Source of the DNA: an uncultured Bacilli bacterium
GTDB lineage: Bacteria > Bacillota_I > Bacilli_A > RF39 > UBA660
DNA: 9,392 nucleotides
Assembly: GCA_948750805.1 (NCBI GenBank)
Contig: CAPZYV010000034.1
Location: 1 to 9,392, forward strand
Direction of reading: 5' to 3'
Made by a program: the position numbers and the translations under genes. The notes beneath the pieces are model-generated. The model saw nothing but the letters and a program-made list of their open reading frames with translations. It did no database searches and had not been told where the DNA came from. How positions within the stretch are numbered: the stretch's first letter is position 1; each line of letters begins with the position of its first letter. This document shows positions 1 through 7,812 of this stretch, piece after piece.

Positions 1-1059
1 ACTTATTTTTAAGGTCATAATATTAATAGTATCCTTTTCTAGTAATTCATCTCCAAATACATAAGCCTCAATAATAACATTTTCTATAGTTCCTACTATG
101 TTTTCTAAAGGTGTAACTACTCCCTCTATATGACTACCAATAATTATATTTGGGTCTTCATTTTTTTCTATTACGATTTCTCTATCTTCTATTCGCTCTA
201 AATTACGTACACTAAGAGCTAAACATTTTGAATAAGAATCAAAATCTATACTACCATTTAAACGATACCAAGCCTCCTCTTTTAACGCTTCTTTAAGAGG
301 TAAATATTCTTCTTTATCTTTTTTAAATATTTTAGCCATTATACTTTTTGTATTATCATTAATTGATAAAGTAATTATATTAATATTATCTCTTTCTAAA
401 TAAGAAATTGATTCAATATAACCTTCAATTGTTATATTTTTCCCAATACTTTCTATTGTATTAATATTTACAGCTTCTTTAGTAATAGCTTTACCCATGA
501 TAATATCACCTGGTGTAAGTTCATGAGTTATTTCTACATATGTAGCTGGAGCTTGTACACTTTCTAATTCTTTTTTTACTAAAGTTCTTTTTTCTTCATT
601 TAATTTAGTTGTTATTAAATAATCTTTTAACCCATAAGAAGCTAATATCTTTCTTAAGTGAGCTTCTTCTTTTTTTATTGTTTCTTCTTCTGTATTACTT
701 ATTACTTCAAAAATTATTAAATCATCATCAATAATTGGTGTACTTTCTTCTAAACTTATTAAAGATGGTTTATTATGCACTAATAAACTAATAATTTCTT
801 TTAAATATGCTAAAACATCATCTGAAGTTACTACTTCATAATTAATATAAATATTACATTTATATAACCCATTAATCTTATAAGTACCATTAATTAATTT
901 ATCAATAATACTAAATGGTAAAACAGTTTTTGATTTTAAATATACATTAAATGTTTCACTTTTTTTATTTAAAACTACTTTATCTATAATAACTTCTTTT
1001 AATATATTTTCTTCATCAACAAAATTAATACTCTTTAAAAACGCATTTATATCATGCAT
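1..1059 (-). CDS. polC: DNA polymerase III PolC-type alpha subunit, N-terminal part (runs off left edge)
   Basis: PolC is the main replicative DNA polymerase of Bacillota. The first 353 residues are visible, with no stop before the window edge. Residues 1-150 match the PolC N-terminal domain: a start like 'MHDINAFLKSINFVDEENI' and an LPF motif at 47-49, as in Bacillus PolC. An OB-fold module follows at about 185-290, with the family linker (DIIMGKAI, 185-192), then IEGY (211-214), then the TLSINDNTKSIMAKIF strand region. At 304-353 the linker and first OB strands occur again (NIIIGSHI, IEAY, INIMTLKIS), where the PHP domain would be expected. The PHP, exonuclease and polymerase domains lie outside the window. 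The start at 1059 follows a TAGGTGG Shine-Dalgarno. The gene begins 21 bases after the preceding frame, so it is probably co-transcribed with it. The identification rests on remembered family sequence. Confidence 0.9.
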   Translation of the reverse strand, partial: MHDINAFLKSINFVDEENILKEVIIDKVVLNKKSETFNVYLKSKTVLPFSIIDKLINGTYKINGLYKCNIYINYEVVTSDDVLAYLKEIISLLVHNKPSLISLEESTPIIDDDLIIFEVISNTEEETIKKEEAHLRKILASYGLKDYLITTKLNEEKRTLVKKELESVQAPATYVEITHELTPGDIIMGKAITKEAVNINTIESIGKNITIEGYIESISYLERDNINIITLSINDNTKSIMAKIFKKDKEEYLPLKEALKEEAWYRLNGSIDFDSYSKCLALSVRNLERIEDREIVIEKNEDPNIIIGSHIEGVVTPLENIVGTIENVIIEAYVFGDELLEKDTINIMTLKIS

Positions 1060-1080
1060 TATACCACCTACTTCTATTTT

Positions 1081-1539
1081 TTATCTATAAAATTGTGTTC
1101 TTTCATCTCTTCTAATTCTTTTTCTTATAGCCTCAATCTCCATACCTAATTTTTCTTCTCTTTCAGATACTAAAAATGGGCTTTTTTCATATTCTTCATA
1201 CATTTTAAATCTAGGATTATAAATCATTTTAGGTAATTGAATTACAGTAAAATCATTTAACAAATAATTATAAAATGTTTCATTTACATTAGTATCTGAT
1301 GTATATATAGTTCGTGGTGTTCTTGCTACATAATGATATCCCATATAACTTATCATAACATTTTTTAAAACTTCTAATATTCTTTTTCGTTTATATGCTT
1401 CATAATGAACATCAAAATGATAGTAAGGAGGTACGTACCACTTCATATAACTTTCATCGTTAATACTTTGTGGATACAATCTTTTTCTTTCTTCGTCTAT
1501 CGGTTTAAACACTTTTTCATAAAATTCTCTTTCACTCAT
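1081..1539 (-). CDS. Unrecognised aromatic-rich protein, downstream half (152 aa)
   Basis: I do not recognise this protein. It is rich in aromatic residues (27 of 152 are F, Y or W), with a cluster around residues 33-48 (KWYVPPYYHF). It ends in a charged, probably helical and possibly coiled-coil segment (EREEKLGMEIEAIRKRIRR). There is no signal peptide, membrane segment or Cys-based metal site. The ATG at 1539 has no Shine-Dalgarno; the 21 bases upstream (tttaatggcgataactttat and one more t) lack any G-rich purine run. All other full genes here have one. It is in the same frame as the gene upstream, separated from it only by a TGA and seven sense codons. It may therefore be the second half of a single protein, or be translated by reinitiation. 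It ends with TAA 21 bases before polC. Aromatic content matches the upstream frame. Confidence 0.65.
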   Translation of the reverse strand: MSEREFYEKVFKPIDEERKRLYPQSINDESYMKWYVPPYYHFDVHYEAYKRKRILEVLKNVMISYMGYHYVARTPRTIYTSDTNVNETFYNYLLNDFTVIQLPKMIYNPRFKMYEEYEKSPFLVSEREEKLGMEIEAIRKRIRRDERTQFYR

Positions 1540-1564
1540 AATAAAGTTATCGCCATTAAATCAT
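1537..1564 (-). other. In-frame TGA junction with overlapping stop/start codons
   Basis: Reading the minus strand, the upstream frame ends AGA TGA. TTT AAT GGC GAT AAC TTT ATT then runs in frame to the ATG of the next frame. The same bases also hold a chain of overlaps. An ATGA overlaps the TGA stop and opens ATG ATT TAA. That TAA overlaps the next ATG as TAATG, opening ATG GCG ATA ACT TTA TTA TGA. That TGA overlaps the ATG of the 152-residue frame as ATGA. This is what the sequence shows. Whether it means readthrough, reinitiation, a recoded TGA or a simple nonsense mutation is inference. Confidence 0.6.
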
Positions 1565-1992
1565 CTATGAAATGAAGCATTCTGATAACAGTTATATAAA
1601 AATAAATAGACATCATCATCTAATATAGCATACTTATCTGCAAATTCATCTCTAGAACCATATTTACCATATTTAGCTCGATATTCTAAAATAGATTTAA
1701 TACGAGTTTGATATAAATAATCTCTTCTATCTTTTTCTTTATTCCATTTTTTATATTTTCTTTTACTATAAAATTCATCATATTTTTCAGGATTATTAAT
1801 TTGAAACATCATATATGCTTCAAATATATCAGTTGAAGGATTACTATCATGTCCTCCAAGTCCAAATGGTTTACTATAATCAATAGTTGCTCCTACAGGA
1901 TTTAAATAGCCAATAAATCTTGTTCTATAAAAATCATCTTCAGTTTGGATTTCTCTATCATTTACAACTTTTTCATTAAAAGGTAATGTCAT
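1561..1992 (-). CDS. Unrecognised aromatic-rich protein, upstream half (143 aa)
   Basis: I do not recognise this protein. It is 143 residues long with 27 aromatic residues. A central basic stretch (YSKRKYKKWNKEKDRRDYLY) is followed by ILEYRAKYGKYGSRDEF and an acidic/aromatic end (DDDVYLFLYNCYQNASFHR). No transmembrane segment or known motif is visible. The start at 1992 is well supported by an AAGGAGAG Shine-Dalgarno at proper spacing. The stop is TGA, the only TGA stop seen in the window. Directly beyond it the same frame stays open into the next gene, so the full product may be about 303 residues. It begins 63 bases after dnaE, with a hairpin between them, and lies upstream of polC. That suggests a replication-linked transcription unit, but nothing in the protein itself shows a role in replication. 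Confidence 0.75.
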   Translation of the reverse strand: MTLPFNEKVVNDREIQTEDDFYRTRFIGYLNPVGATIDYSKPFGLGGHDSNPSTDIFEAYMMFQINNPEKYDEFYSKRKYKKWNKEKDRRDYLYQTRIKSILEYRAKYGKYGSRDEFADKYAILDDDVYLFLYNCYQNASFHR

Positions 1993-2015
1993 TTTATCTC
2001 TCCTTATATATATTC

Positions 2016-2052
2016 ATTCCAAAAAACTTCACTTTTGGAGTTTTTTTGGAAT
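2016..2052 (-). terminator. AT-rich hairpin after dnaE, possible terminator or attenuator
   Basis: The inverted repeat ATTCCAAAAAACT (2016-2028) / AGTTTTTTTGGAAT (2039-2052) forms a 13-bp stem with a one-base bulge in the dnaE-to-next-gene gap. On the minus strand the run of T falls in the 3' arm rather than after it, so this is not a classical terminator. An inner AAAACT/AGTTTT fold followed by T residues is possible. The stem ends about 17 bases before the Shine-Dalgarno of the downstream gene, so partial termination or an effect on translation is also possible. Confidence 0.4.
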
Positions 2053-2055
2053 AGA

Positions 2056-4947
2056 CTAAATTTTATTTAAAAAATCAACATTTATACTATACTCATCAAA
2101 TCTTTTAGTAACTCTTCCCTGAATATTTATTATATCACCAATTTTTAAATTTGCCATCATATAATAAGCTTTGGGAAAAATTGTAAACTCGCCATTTCCT
2201 GTTTCATCACTAGCCATTAAAAAGGCCATATTCTCCCCTTTTTTTGTTTTTATATTTTTTATTTTTTCTATTAAAACTACACATTTAATATGTTTATCAA
2301 AATAATCTTTAATATTTTCTAATTTTACAATATTTTTATCATTGTATTTACATACTGGATGATTGCTAATATAAAAACCATAAGAAGAAAATTCTTTTTC
2401 TCTTAATACTTCTTCTTCAAATTCTAAAGTTTTATCAATACTTGGTTTTACGACAAAAGAAGAATCTAGGGTACTTAAAAGTTCTGCATAATTAAGGGCG
2501 TTATCTAAGTTTTCTATCATTGTATTTTTATTTAGATTAAAAGAATCTAAGGCTCCGGCATCAATTAAAGATAGTATCGTTTTTTTATTAACGCTCCGAC
2601 CATACACTCTTGATACAAAATCTAAATAATCTTTATATAGTCCTTTTTCTCTTTCTGCTAAAATTGATTTAGTCGCGGAATCTCCTAAGTTTTTAATACT
2701 ACTTAGCGGTAACATTAATGAATTATCTTTTATTAAATAAGTATTTTTACATATATTAATATCTGGTTTTAAAATAGTTATATTTTTCTTTTTAGCTTCA
2801 TCAATATATTCTTTAGTTTTAATTACACTACCTATACTCATATTAAGTAAATTAGCTATAAAATATACGGGAAACTTAGTTTTTAAATAAGCCATCTCAT
2901 AACCAATTAAAGCATAAGATACAGAGTGTGCTTTATTAAAACCATAATTAGCAAATTTTAATATTAAATTATATATATTAGTTGCGACTTCTTTTTGATA
3001 TCCCTTTTTAATTGCATTACTTATAAAGTGTTCTTTATCACTTAGCATAACACTTTCTTTCTTTTTTGACATAGCTCTTCTAATTAAATCAGCTTCAGCG
3101 TAAGTATAGCCTCCAATTTTAACTAATATTTCCATAACTTGTTCCTGATAAATTATAACCCCATAAGTATCTTTAAGGATTGGTTCTAAATCCGGATGTA
3201 AATAATTAGTTTTTTCTTTGCCATATTTTCGAGCAATAAATAAATCGATATTTTCCATTGGTCCAGGTCTAAATAAGGCAACAGCCGCGACTAAATCTGA
3301 AAAACTAGTAGGCTTTAATTTCTTCATTAAGTTTTTCATCCCACTACTTTCATATTGAAATATTCCCTCGGTATCTGCGCTACTAAATAATTTAAAAATT
3401 TCCACATCATTTAAATCTATTTTACTTAAATCTAATATTTTACCTGTATTTTCTTTAATTAAATCAAGAACATTACTAATAATAGTTAAATTTCTTAAAG
3501 CTAAAAAATCCATTTTAAGTAGTCCTAAATCTTCTAAGTATTCCATAGATAATCCAGTCATTATAAACTCGCCATTATAGATTATTGGAATAACTTCATC
3601 AAGAGGAATACTAGCTATTATAACGCCTGCTGCATGGGTAGATATATGACGTTTCAATCCTTCTAAATATTCACTATCTTGATACATATTTTTAAGTTCA
3701 GGATAATTTTTTAAAAAATCTTCAACACTTTTTTCTAGTTTATTTTCTTTTAAACTAAGTTTAGGATTAATAAGACTTACAAATTTATCAATTGTACTAA
3801 GAGGTATATCAAGTATTCTTCCAATATCCCTAATAACTTGTTTCGCTCCTAGTGTCCCAAAAGTCATTATAGGCGCTACATTTTCTTCACCATAACGTTT
3901 TCTTACATAAGATATAACTTGATTTCGTTTAGTATATTCAAAATCTATATCAATATCAGGCATCGTAACTCGCTCGGGATTTAAAAATCTTTCAAATAAT
4001 AAATTATATTTAATTGGGTCAACATCCGTAATTCCAATAGAAAAACTAACTAAAGAACCTGCTGCACTTCCTCTTCCAGGCCCCACTAAAATATTATTTT
4101 TTTTAGCATATAAAACATAATCATAAACAATTAAAAAGTAATCAACAAATCCCATTTTATTTATAACATCTAATTCATAATTAAGACGTTCTAAATATTT
4201 ATGCTCTAATTTTCCTTTTAATCTTTTAGCTAATCCTTTATATGCTAAATTTTTTAAAAATTGAAAGGAATCAATATCTTTATTATATCTCGGAATTAAG
4301 TTTTCACGCTTTTCTAGTTTTATATCAATATCTTCAATAAAATCTTCTGTACTTTTAATATCTTCTTCTTTTATATTAAAAGAAAAATAATTGAATTCAT
4401 AATTAGAAGCTACATTTTTAAGTAAATCTCCTTTATCTATAGCTTCTAAATAGCTTAAATACTTAATATCTTCTTTATTAAAACATCTTATATCTCTCAT
4501 ATAAACTACATAAGAAGTAAGTAATAAAGCTTCTATTTTTTCAGTATCATTACTATAACTTAAATAAGCATTAGAAAATTTATCTAATAATTGATAACTA
4601 TTAAAGGGTAATACTACTTTTATATTATCAAGATATTCTAATAAATTTTCATAATTTAAATTTTTAAATTCCTTTAAAGTATGGATTTTAAGTAAGTTTA
4701 AATAGCCTTTATAATTTTTAGCATATAATAAAATTTCTAAACCATCAATTACTATTTTTAAGCCAATAATTGGTTTAAAATTATTTTTAAGCATTTTAGT
4801 ATAAAACTCCATAACCCCAAATAAATTATCATCACATATACCTGCACAAGTGATATTATTAGTTTTCAAAAAAGTTATAAGACTATCTATCTTAATTGTA
4901 CTTTTAAGTAATGAATAGTCTGTCATAATTTTTAAAGGTACATACAT
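2056..4947 (-). CDS. dnaE: DNA polymerase III alpha subunit, DnaE type
   Basis: DnaE is the second replicative polymerase of Bacillota. In Bacillus it extends RNA primers before hand-off to PolC. The order is an N-terminal PHP-like domain (about 1-200), polymerase core (about 210-750), helix-hairpin-helix region and a C-terminal OB fold (about 880-963). Core motifs are GPGRGSAAG (289-297) and PDIDIDF (330-336), with catalytic Asp331/Asp333 or Asp333/Asp335 by family register. The third catalytic Asp is in MDFLALRNL (Asp480). The late SNHP motif lies near 861-864. The PHP domain is degenerate: the HxH metal motif is K6-I-M8 and the usual TDH is CDD at 38-40, so no PHP nuclease activity is expected. 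At 963 residues it is shorter than Bacillus DnaE (about 1,100). The start at 4947 follows GGGGTGG, and the gene ends in TAG. Confidence 0.96.
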   Translation of the reverse strand: MYVPLKIMTDYSLLKSTIKIDSLITFLKTNNITCAGICDDNLFGVMEFYTKMLKNNFKPIIGLKIVIDGLEILLYAKNYKGYLNLLKIHTLKEFKNLNYENLLEYLDNIKVVLPFNSYQLLDKFSNAYLSYSNDTEKIEALLLTSYVVYMRDIRCFNKEDIKYLSYLEAIDKGDLLKNVASNYEFNYFSFNIKEEDIKSTEDFIEDIDIKLEKRENLIPRYNKDIDSFQFLKNLAYKGLAKRLKGKLEHKYLERLNYELDVINKMGFVDYFLIVYDYVLYAKKNNILVGPGRGSAAGSLVSFSIGITDVDPIKYNLLFERFLNPERVTMPDIDIDFEYTKRNQVISYVRKRYGEENVAPIMTFGTLGAKQVIRDIGRILDIPLSTIDKFVSLINPKLSLKENKLEKSVEDFLKNYPELKNMYQDSEYLEGLKRHISTHAAGVIIASIPLDEVIPIIYNGEFIMTGLSMEYLEDLGLLKMDFLALRNLTIISNVLDLIKENTGKILDLSKIDLNDVEIFKLFSSADTEGIFQYESSGMKNLMKKLKPTSFSDLVAAVALFRPGPMENIDLFIARKYGKEKTNYLHPDLEPILKDTYGVIIYQEQVMEILVKIGGYTYAEADLIRRAMSKKKESVMLSDKEHFISNAIKKGYQKEVATNIYNLILKFANYGFNKAHSVSYALIGYEMAYLKTKFPVYFIANLLNMSIGSVIKTKEYIDEAKKKNITILKPDINICKNTYLIKDNSLMLPLSSIKNLGDSATKSILAEREKGLYKDYLDFVSRVYGRSVNKKTILSLIDAGALDSFNLNKNTMIENLDNALNYAELLSTLDSSFVVKPSIDKTLEFEEEVLREKEFSSYGFYISNHPVCKYNDKNIVKLENIKDYFDKHIKCVVLIEKIKNIKTKKGENMAFLMASDETGNGEFTIFPKAYYMMANLKIGDIINIQGRVTKRFDEYSINVDFLNKI

Positions 4948-4967
4948 AATACCACCCCACTATATAA

Positions 4968-4973
4968 ATTATA
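4968..4973 (-). promoter_or_regulatory. Possible -10 box for dnaE
   Basis: The minus strand reads TATAAT here, 20 bases before the dnaE ATG. No good -35 exists: at 16-18 bases upstream lies only the T-run of the efp terminator. The short leader still holds the GGGGTGG ribosome binding site. It is plausible because a terminator separates dnaE from efp, but the weak -35 keeps confidence modest. Confidence 0.4.
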
Positions 4974-4983
4974 TCAAATAATA

Positions 4984-5017
4984 AGAAAAGAAAAAAGCAA
5001 CTTTCACTAAGTTACTT
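4984..5017 (-). terminator. Intrinsic terminator after efp
   Basis: On the minus strand AAGTAACTT pairs with AAGTTGCTT (one G-U pair) around a 5-base AGTGA loop. TTTTTTCTTTTCTT follows directly. It lies between efp and dnaE and has the form of a Rho-independent terminator closing the pbp2-rpmG-efp unit. On the plus strand the same stem has a C-A mismatch and no T tail, so it acts on the minus strand. Confidence 0.8.
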
Positions 5018-5052
5018 AATTTTTTGTCGGTTAAAGAGCTATCGATTCTGAT

Positions 5053-5613
5053 TTAAGCTCTAGATGAATATTTACCATCACGAGTTGAAATAATAATTTT
5101 TTCGCCTTGATTAATAAATAAAGGAACTTTTACTGTATAACCGGTTTCAATTTTAGCATCTTTTTGAGCATTATTAGTAGTATTACCTTTTACAGCTGGT
5201 TCTGTTTCAATTACTTCATATTCAACTTTTTCAGGTAAACTAATACCTAATATTTCACCTTCATATGAATCAATCGTAATGTCTAATCCTTCTTTAATGA
5301 ATTTTATATCATCTCCTAAAGTTTTAACATTTATTTCCATTTGTTCATATGTTTCATTGTTCATAAATACATAATTATCCCCTGATGCATATAAATATTG
5401 CATAGGCATCCTATCAACATGAGCTTTAGTAATTTTGATATTAGTATTATAAGTATCTTCTGTAATTGAACCTGTTCTTAAATTTTTAAGTTTCATCCTA
5501 ACAAATGCTGAACCTTTACCTGGTTTAACATGTTGAAATTCAACTATTTGATATAAATTATTATCCATAATAATTGTCATACCATTTTTGATATCATTTA
5601 TATTAATATTCAT
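5053..5613 (-). CDS. efp: Translation elongation factor P
   Basis: EF-P binds between the P and E sites and relieves ribosomes stalled at proline runs. The 186-residue length is normal. The N-terminal KOW-like domain (1-65) carries the loop VKPGKGSAF with Lys33 at the tip, equivalent to the lysine modified in E. coli (Lys34) and Bacillus (Lys32). The two OB-like domains follow, with the family signatures RMPMQYLY and MNNETYEQ (domain II) and a C-terminal IETGYTVKVPLFINQGEKI and STRDGKYSSR. No Lys-modifying enzyme is in the window. The start at 5613 follows GAGGAG, 34 bases after rpmG, so it probably belongs to the pbp2-rpmG operon. A small inverted repeat, AGAGCT/AGCTCT, spans its stop codon. 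Confidence 0.97.
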   Translation of the reverse strand: MNININDIKNGMTIIMDNNLYQIVEFQHVKPGKGSAFVRMKLKNLRTGSITEDTYNTNIKITKAHVDRMPMQYLYASGDNYVFMNNETYEQMEINVKTLGDDIKFIKEGLDITIDSYEGEILGISLPEKVEYEVIETEPAVKGNTTNNAQKDAKIETGYTVKVPLFINQGEKIIISTRDGKYSSRA

Positions 5614-5647
5614 ATTTTACTCCTCACTTTTTCTAGTTAAAAGAATA

Positions 5648-5812
5648 TTACTTCTTTTCTTTTGCTGCTTGATGTTTATGACATTTTTTACAATACTTCT
5701 TTATTTCTAAACGGTCAGGAGTATTTTTTTTGTTTTTACTAGTACATCTTAATTCTTCACCACAAACTGTACATCTTAAAGTTACAAAGTTTCTATTTTC
5801 ATTTTTAGCCAT
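5648..5812 (-). CDS. rpmG: 50S ribosomal protein L33
   Basis: This 54-residue gene was found by reading the gap between efp and the penicillin-binding protein. The product starts [20 protein letters not shown] and ends [14 protein letters not shown]. Cys14/Cys17 and Cys41/Cys44 form the two CxxC pairs of the zinc-binding L33 form, and there is an extra Cys at 23. The protein sits in the large subunit near the E site. The start at 5812 has the strongest Shine-Dalgarno in the window (AAGGAGGTG). It lies 47 bases after the PBP gene and 34 before efp. A PBP gene followed by rpmG is also seen in Bacillus (pbpA-rpmGA), as I recall, which supports both assignments. Confidence 0.95.
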   Translation of the reverse strand: MAKNENRNFVTLRCTVCGEELRCTSKNKKNTPDRLEIKKYCKKCHKHQAAKEKK

Positions 5813-5859
5813 AAGAGCACCTCCTTTTATAAAAAGTCTAGAAGTATTATATCATTAAA

Positions 5860-7812
5860 TTATGAACCTAACAAGAGTAAATCACTAACTTTCCGTGCAA
5901 TTAATCGGTTTACTGGTGCATAAGAAGAACTTTTGGCATCAAGATTACTAACATTTGGACTTATTACTACCAAACTATACTTTGGATTATCAAATGGTCC
6001 ATACATGGCAAAGGTATTACTAAGAACATAAGCATCCATTACACCATCATAATCTGAATCAATGTAAGATTCACTAGTACCTGTTTTACCCGCTGCTTCT
6101 ATTTTAGGATTTACATACCAATAACCAGTTCCTGTTTTTATAACTTCTCTTAATCCTTCTTGAATTCTTTTAAGATATTTTTCTTCTAAATTAACTTTAT
6201 TTATTACTTCTTTTTCCCTATTTACAATAATACCATCTTCACTTTTAATACTATGCATTAAACTAAGTTTTAATCTCTCCCCATTATTAGCTATGGTATT
6301 AATATATTGTAGTAAACTTGTTGGAGTATATAAATCATATTGACCTATTGCTAAATTAAGAAGTAAGTCTGATGCTACTTTAGAACCTTTTAAACCTTTT
6401 GATTCGCCAAATAAATCAATACCTGTTCTATCTCCAAGACCAAAGGATGCAAAAGTATCACGGTATTTATTAAAATCTTCTTCAGTTACAGAAGCTTCCA
6501 TATTATATGTATAATTATAGCCTGCAACTTTTAAAGCTGTAATAAACTGATAATAATTAGAACTCATTGCAAGAGCTTTAATATCATTAAGTTTTCCTAA
6601 TCTTCTAAAAGAACATTTAGCAGGAACATTAGCTAACTTTACACAGGAATCAGTAATAGTTTTTTTAATATCAATAGCATTATTTTGATAACCAACTGTA
6701 TGGGATGCAGCTTTTACTATACTTCCTACTGTATAAGCATTTTTAATTACATTAATCGAAACATCATTAAACTCCCCTTTATCATTTATTCTAATACCAG
6801 ATATAGCTTTAATACTACCTGTACTTGGTTCACTTACTAACACATACGATTCTTTATAATATTCTGTATTAGGCATTTTTTTGGCTTTTTTTATTTGCTC
6901 TTTAATAATATTTTCTATTTCAAGTTCTATATCAATATCAATTTCTAAGATTAAGTCATTACCTTTTTTAGCTGGCTCAATCATAACTAAATTATTATTT
7001 TCTACTTTATATTTAGCTTTAGTTCCTTTTAAATATGATTCATAATATTCTTCCAATCCGCTTACACCAACTTTATCATTATAAGTGTAACCATTGTTAA
7101 GTAGAGTTTTTTTCTCTTTTGGAAGTGTATTACTAATAGCGCCAAAAATACTTTTTAAAGTATCATTATAATTATATTTTCTTCGCCATGATATTTCCCC
7201 AAAAATCCCTGGTAAATTACTTTCTAAAATACTGGCATATAACGAATCAGTTATATCTGTTAGAATAACTTTATTATCATATATATATCCTTCATTCATC
7301 AAATAATAAAAGTAAGAGGCAAATTTTTCTTCTTCAGTTAATTCATTTAACATTTCATTCGTTATTCGGCTCATTTTTAAATTAGTAATTTCTTCTTTAG
7401 TTAATTTTCTTTCTTTATATTTTTGATATTCAGCATCTGTTATTAATTTCTGACATTTATCAGAATATAAAATTAGATAAAAATCCTTTAATTTAGACTT
7501 ATTATACTTATATTTAAAATTAGTTGTTTTTGCTAATATTTTTGCTATATCAATTTCTTCTTTTTGCGTGATACTACTATTTTTGTGATATAAAATTTCA
7601 TTAACCCCTATATTATCTACTAAAACCTTACCATTTATATCTAAAATCCTTCCTCTTGGCGCACTTCTACCCATTACATATATTTCATTTATTTGATAAT
7701 ATTTATTTAAATAGTATTCATGATGCTTAAACATTAAAGTGGATACTCGATAAAGAAAAAGACTAAAAACTAAAATTAAAACACTCATTATTATATAAAA
7801 GCTTTTTTTCAT
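5860..7812 (-). CDS. Class B penicillin-binding protein (PBP2/MrdA-type transpeptidase)
   Basis: This membrane-anchored D,D-transpeptidase cross-links peptidoglycan. An N-terminal membrane segment (about 6-26) is followed by the dimerisation domain, with its signature APRGRILDINGKVLVDN near residue 52. The transpeptidase domain holds the three active-site motifs: SIVK with Ser364/Lys367, SSN at 417-419, and KTG at 576-578. It is therefore predicted to be active. At 650 residues with no PASTA repeats and no glycosyltransferase domain, it fits PBP2 of the elongation (Rod) complex better than SpoVD/PBP2X. The adjacent rpmG supports a pbpA-like gene. A division PBP (FtsI-like) cannot be fully excluded. 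The Shine-Dalgarno GGTGA is weak and closely spaced. It shows that the organism makes a cell wall, which argues against a classical mycoplasma. Confidence 0.9.
   Translation of the reverse strand: MKKSFYIIMSVLILVFSLFLYRVSTLMFKHHEYYLNKYYQINEIYVMGRSAPRGRILDINGKVLVDNIGVNEILYHKNSSITQKEEIDIAKILAKTTNFKYKYNKSKLKDFYLILYSDKCQKLITDAEYQKYKERKLTKEEITNLKMSRITNEMLNELTEEEKFASYFYYLMNEGYIYDNKVILTDITDSLYASILESNLPGIFGEISWRRKYNYNDTLKSIFGAISNTLPKEKKTLLNNGYTYNDKVGVSGLEEYYESYLKGTKAKYKVENNNLVMIEPAKKGNDLILEIDIDIELEIENIIKEQIKKAKKMPNTEYYKESYVLVSEPSTGSIKAISGIRINDKGEFNDVSINVIKNAYTVGSIVKAASHTVGYQNNAIDIKKTITDSCVKLANVPAKCSFRRLGKLNDIKALAMSSNYYQFITALKVAGYNYTYNMEASVTEEDFNKYRDTFASFGLGDRTGIDLFGESKGLKGSKVASDLLLNLAIGQYDLYTPTSLLQYINTIANNGERLKLSLMHSIKSEDGIIVNREKEVINKVNLEEKYLKRIQEGLREVIKTGTGYWYVNPKIEAAGKTGTSESYIDSDYDGVMDAYVLSNTFAMYGPFDNPKYSLVVISPNVSNLDAKSSSYAPVNRLIARKVSDLLLLGS

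Noticed and set aside
1540..1563. TGA as a selenocysteine codon
   Set aside because: No clear GC-supported bacterial SECIS hairpin is visible in the bases just after the TGA, and no Cys/redox motif surrounds it.
5035..5061. Inverted repeat AGAGCT/AGCTCT spanning the efp stop as a terminator
   Set aside because: The stem is only 6 bp with a 15-base loop and no T tail. A much better terminator lies just downstream at 4984-5017.
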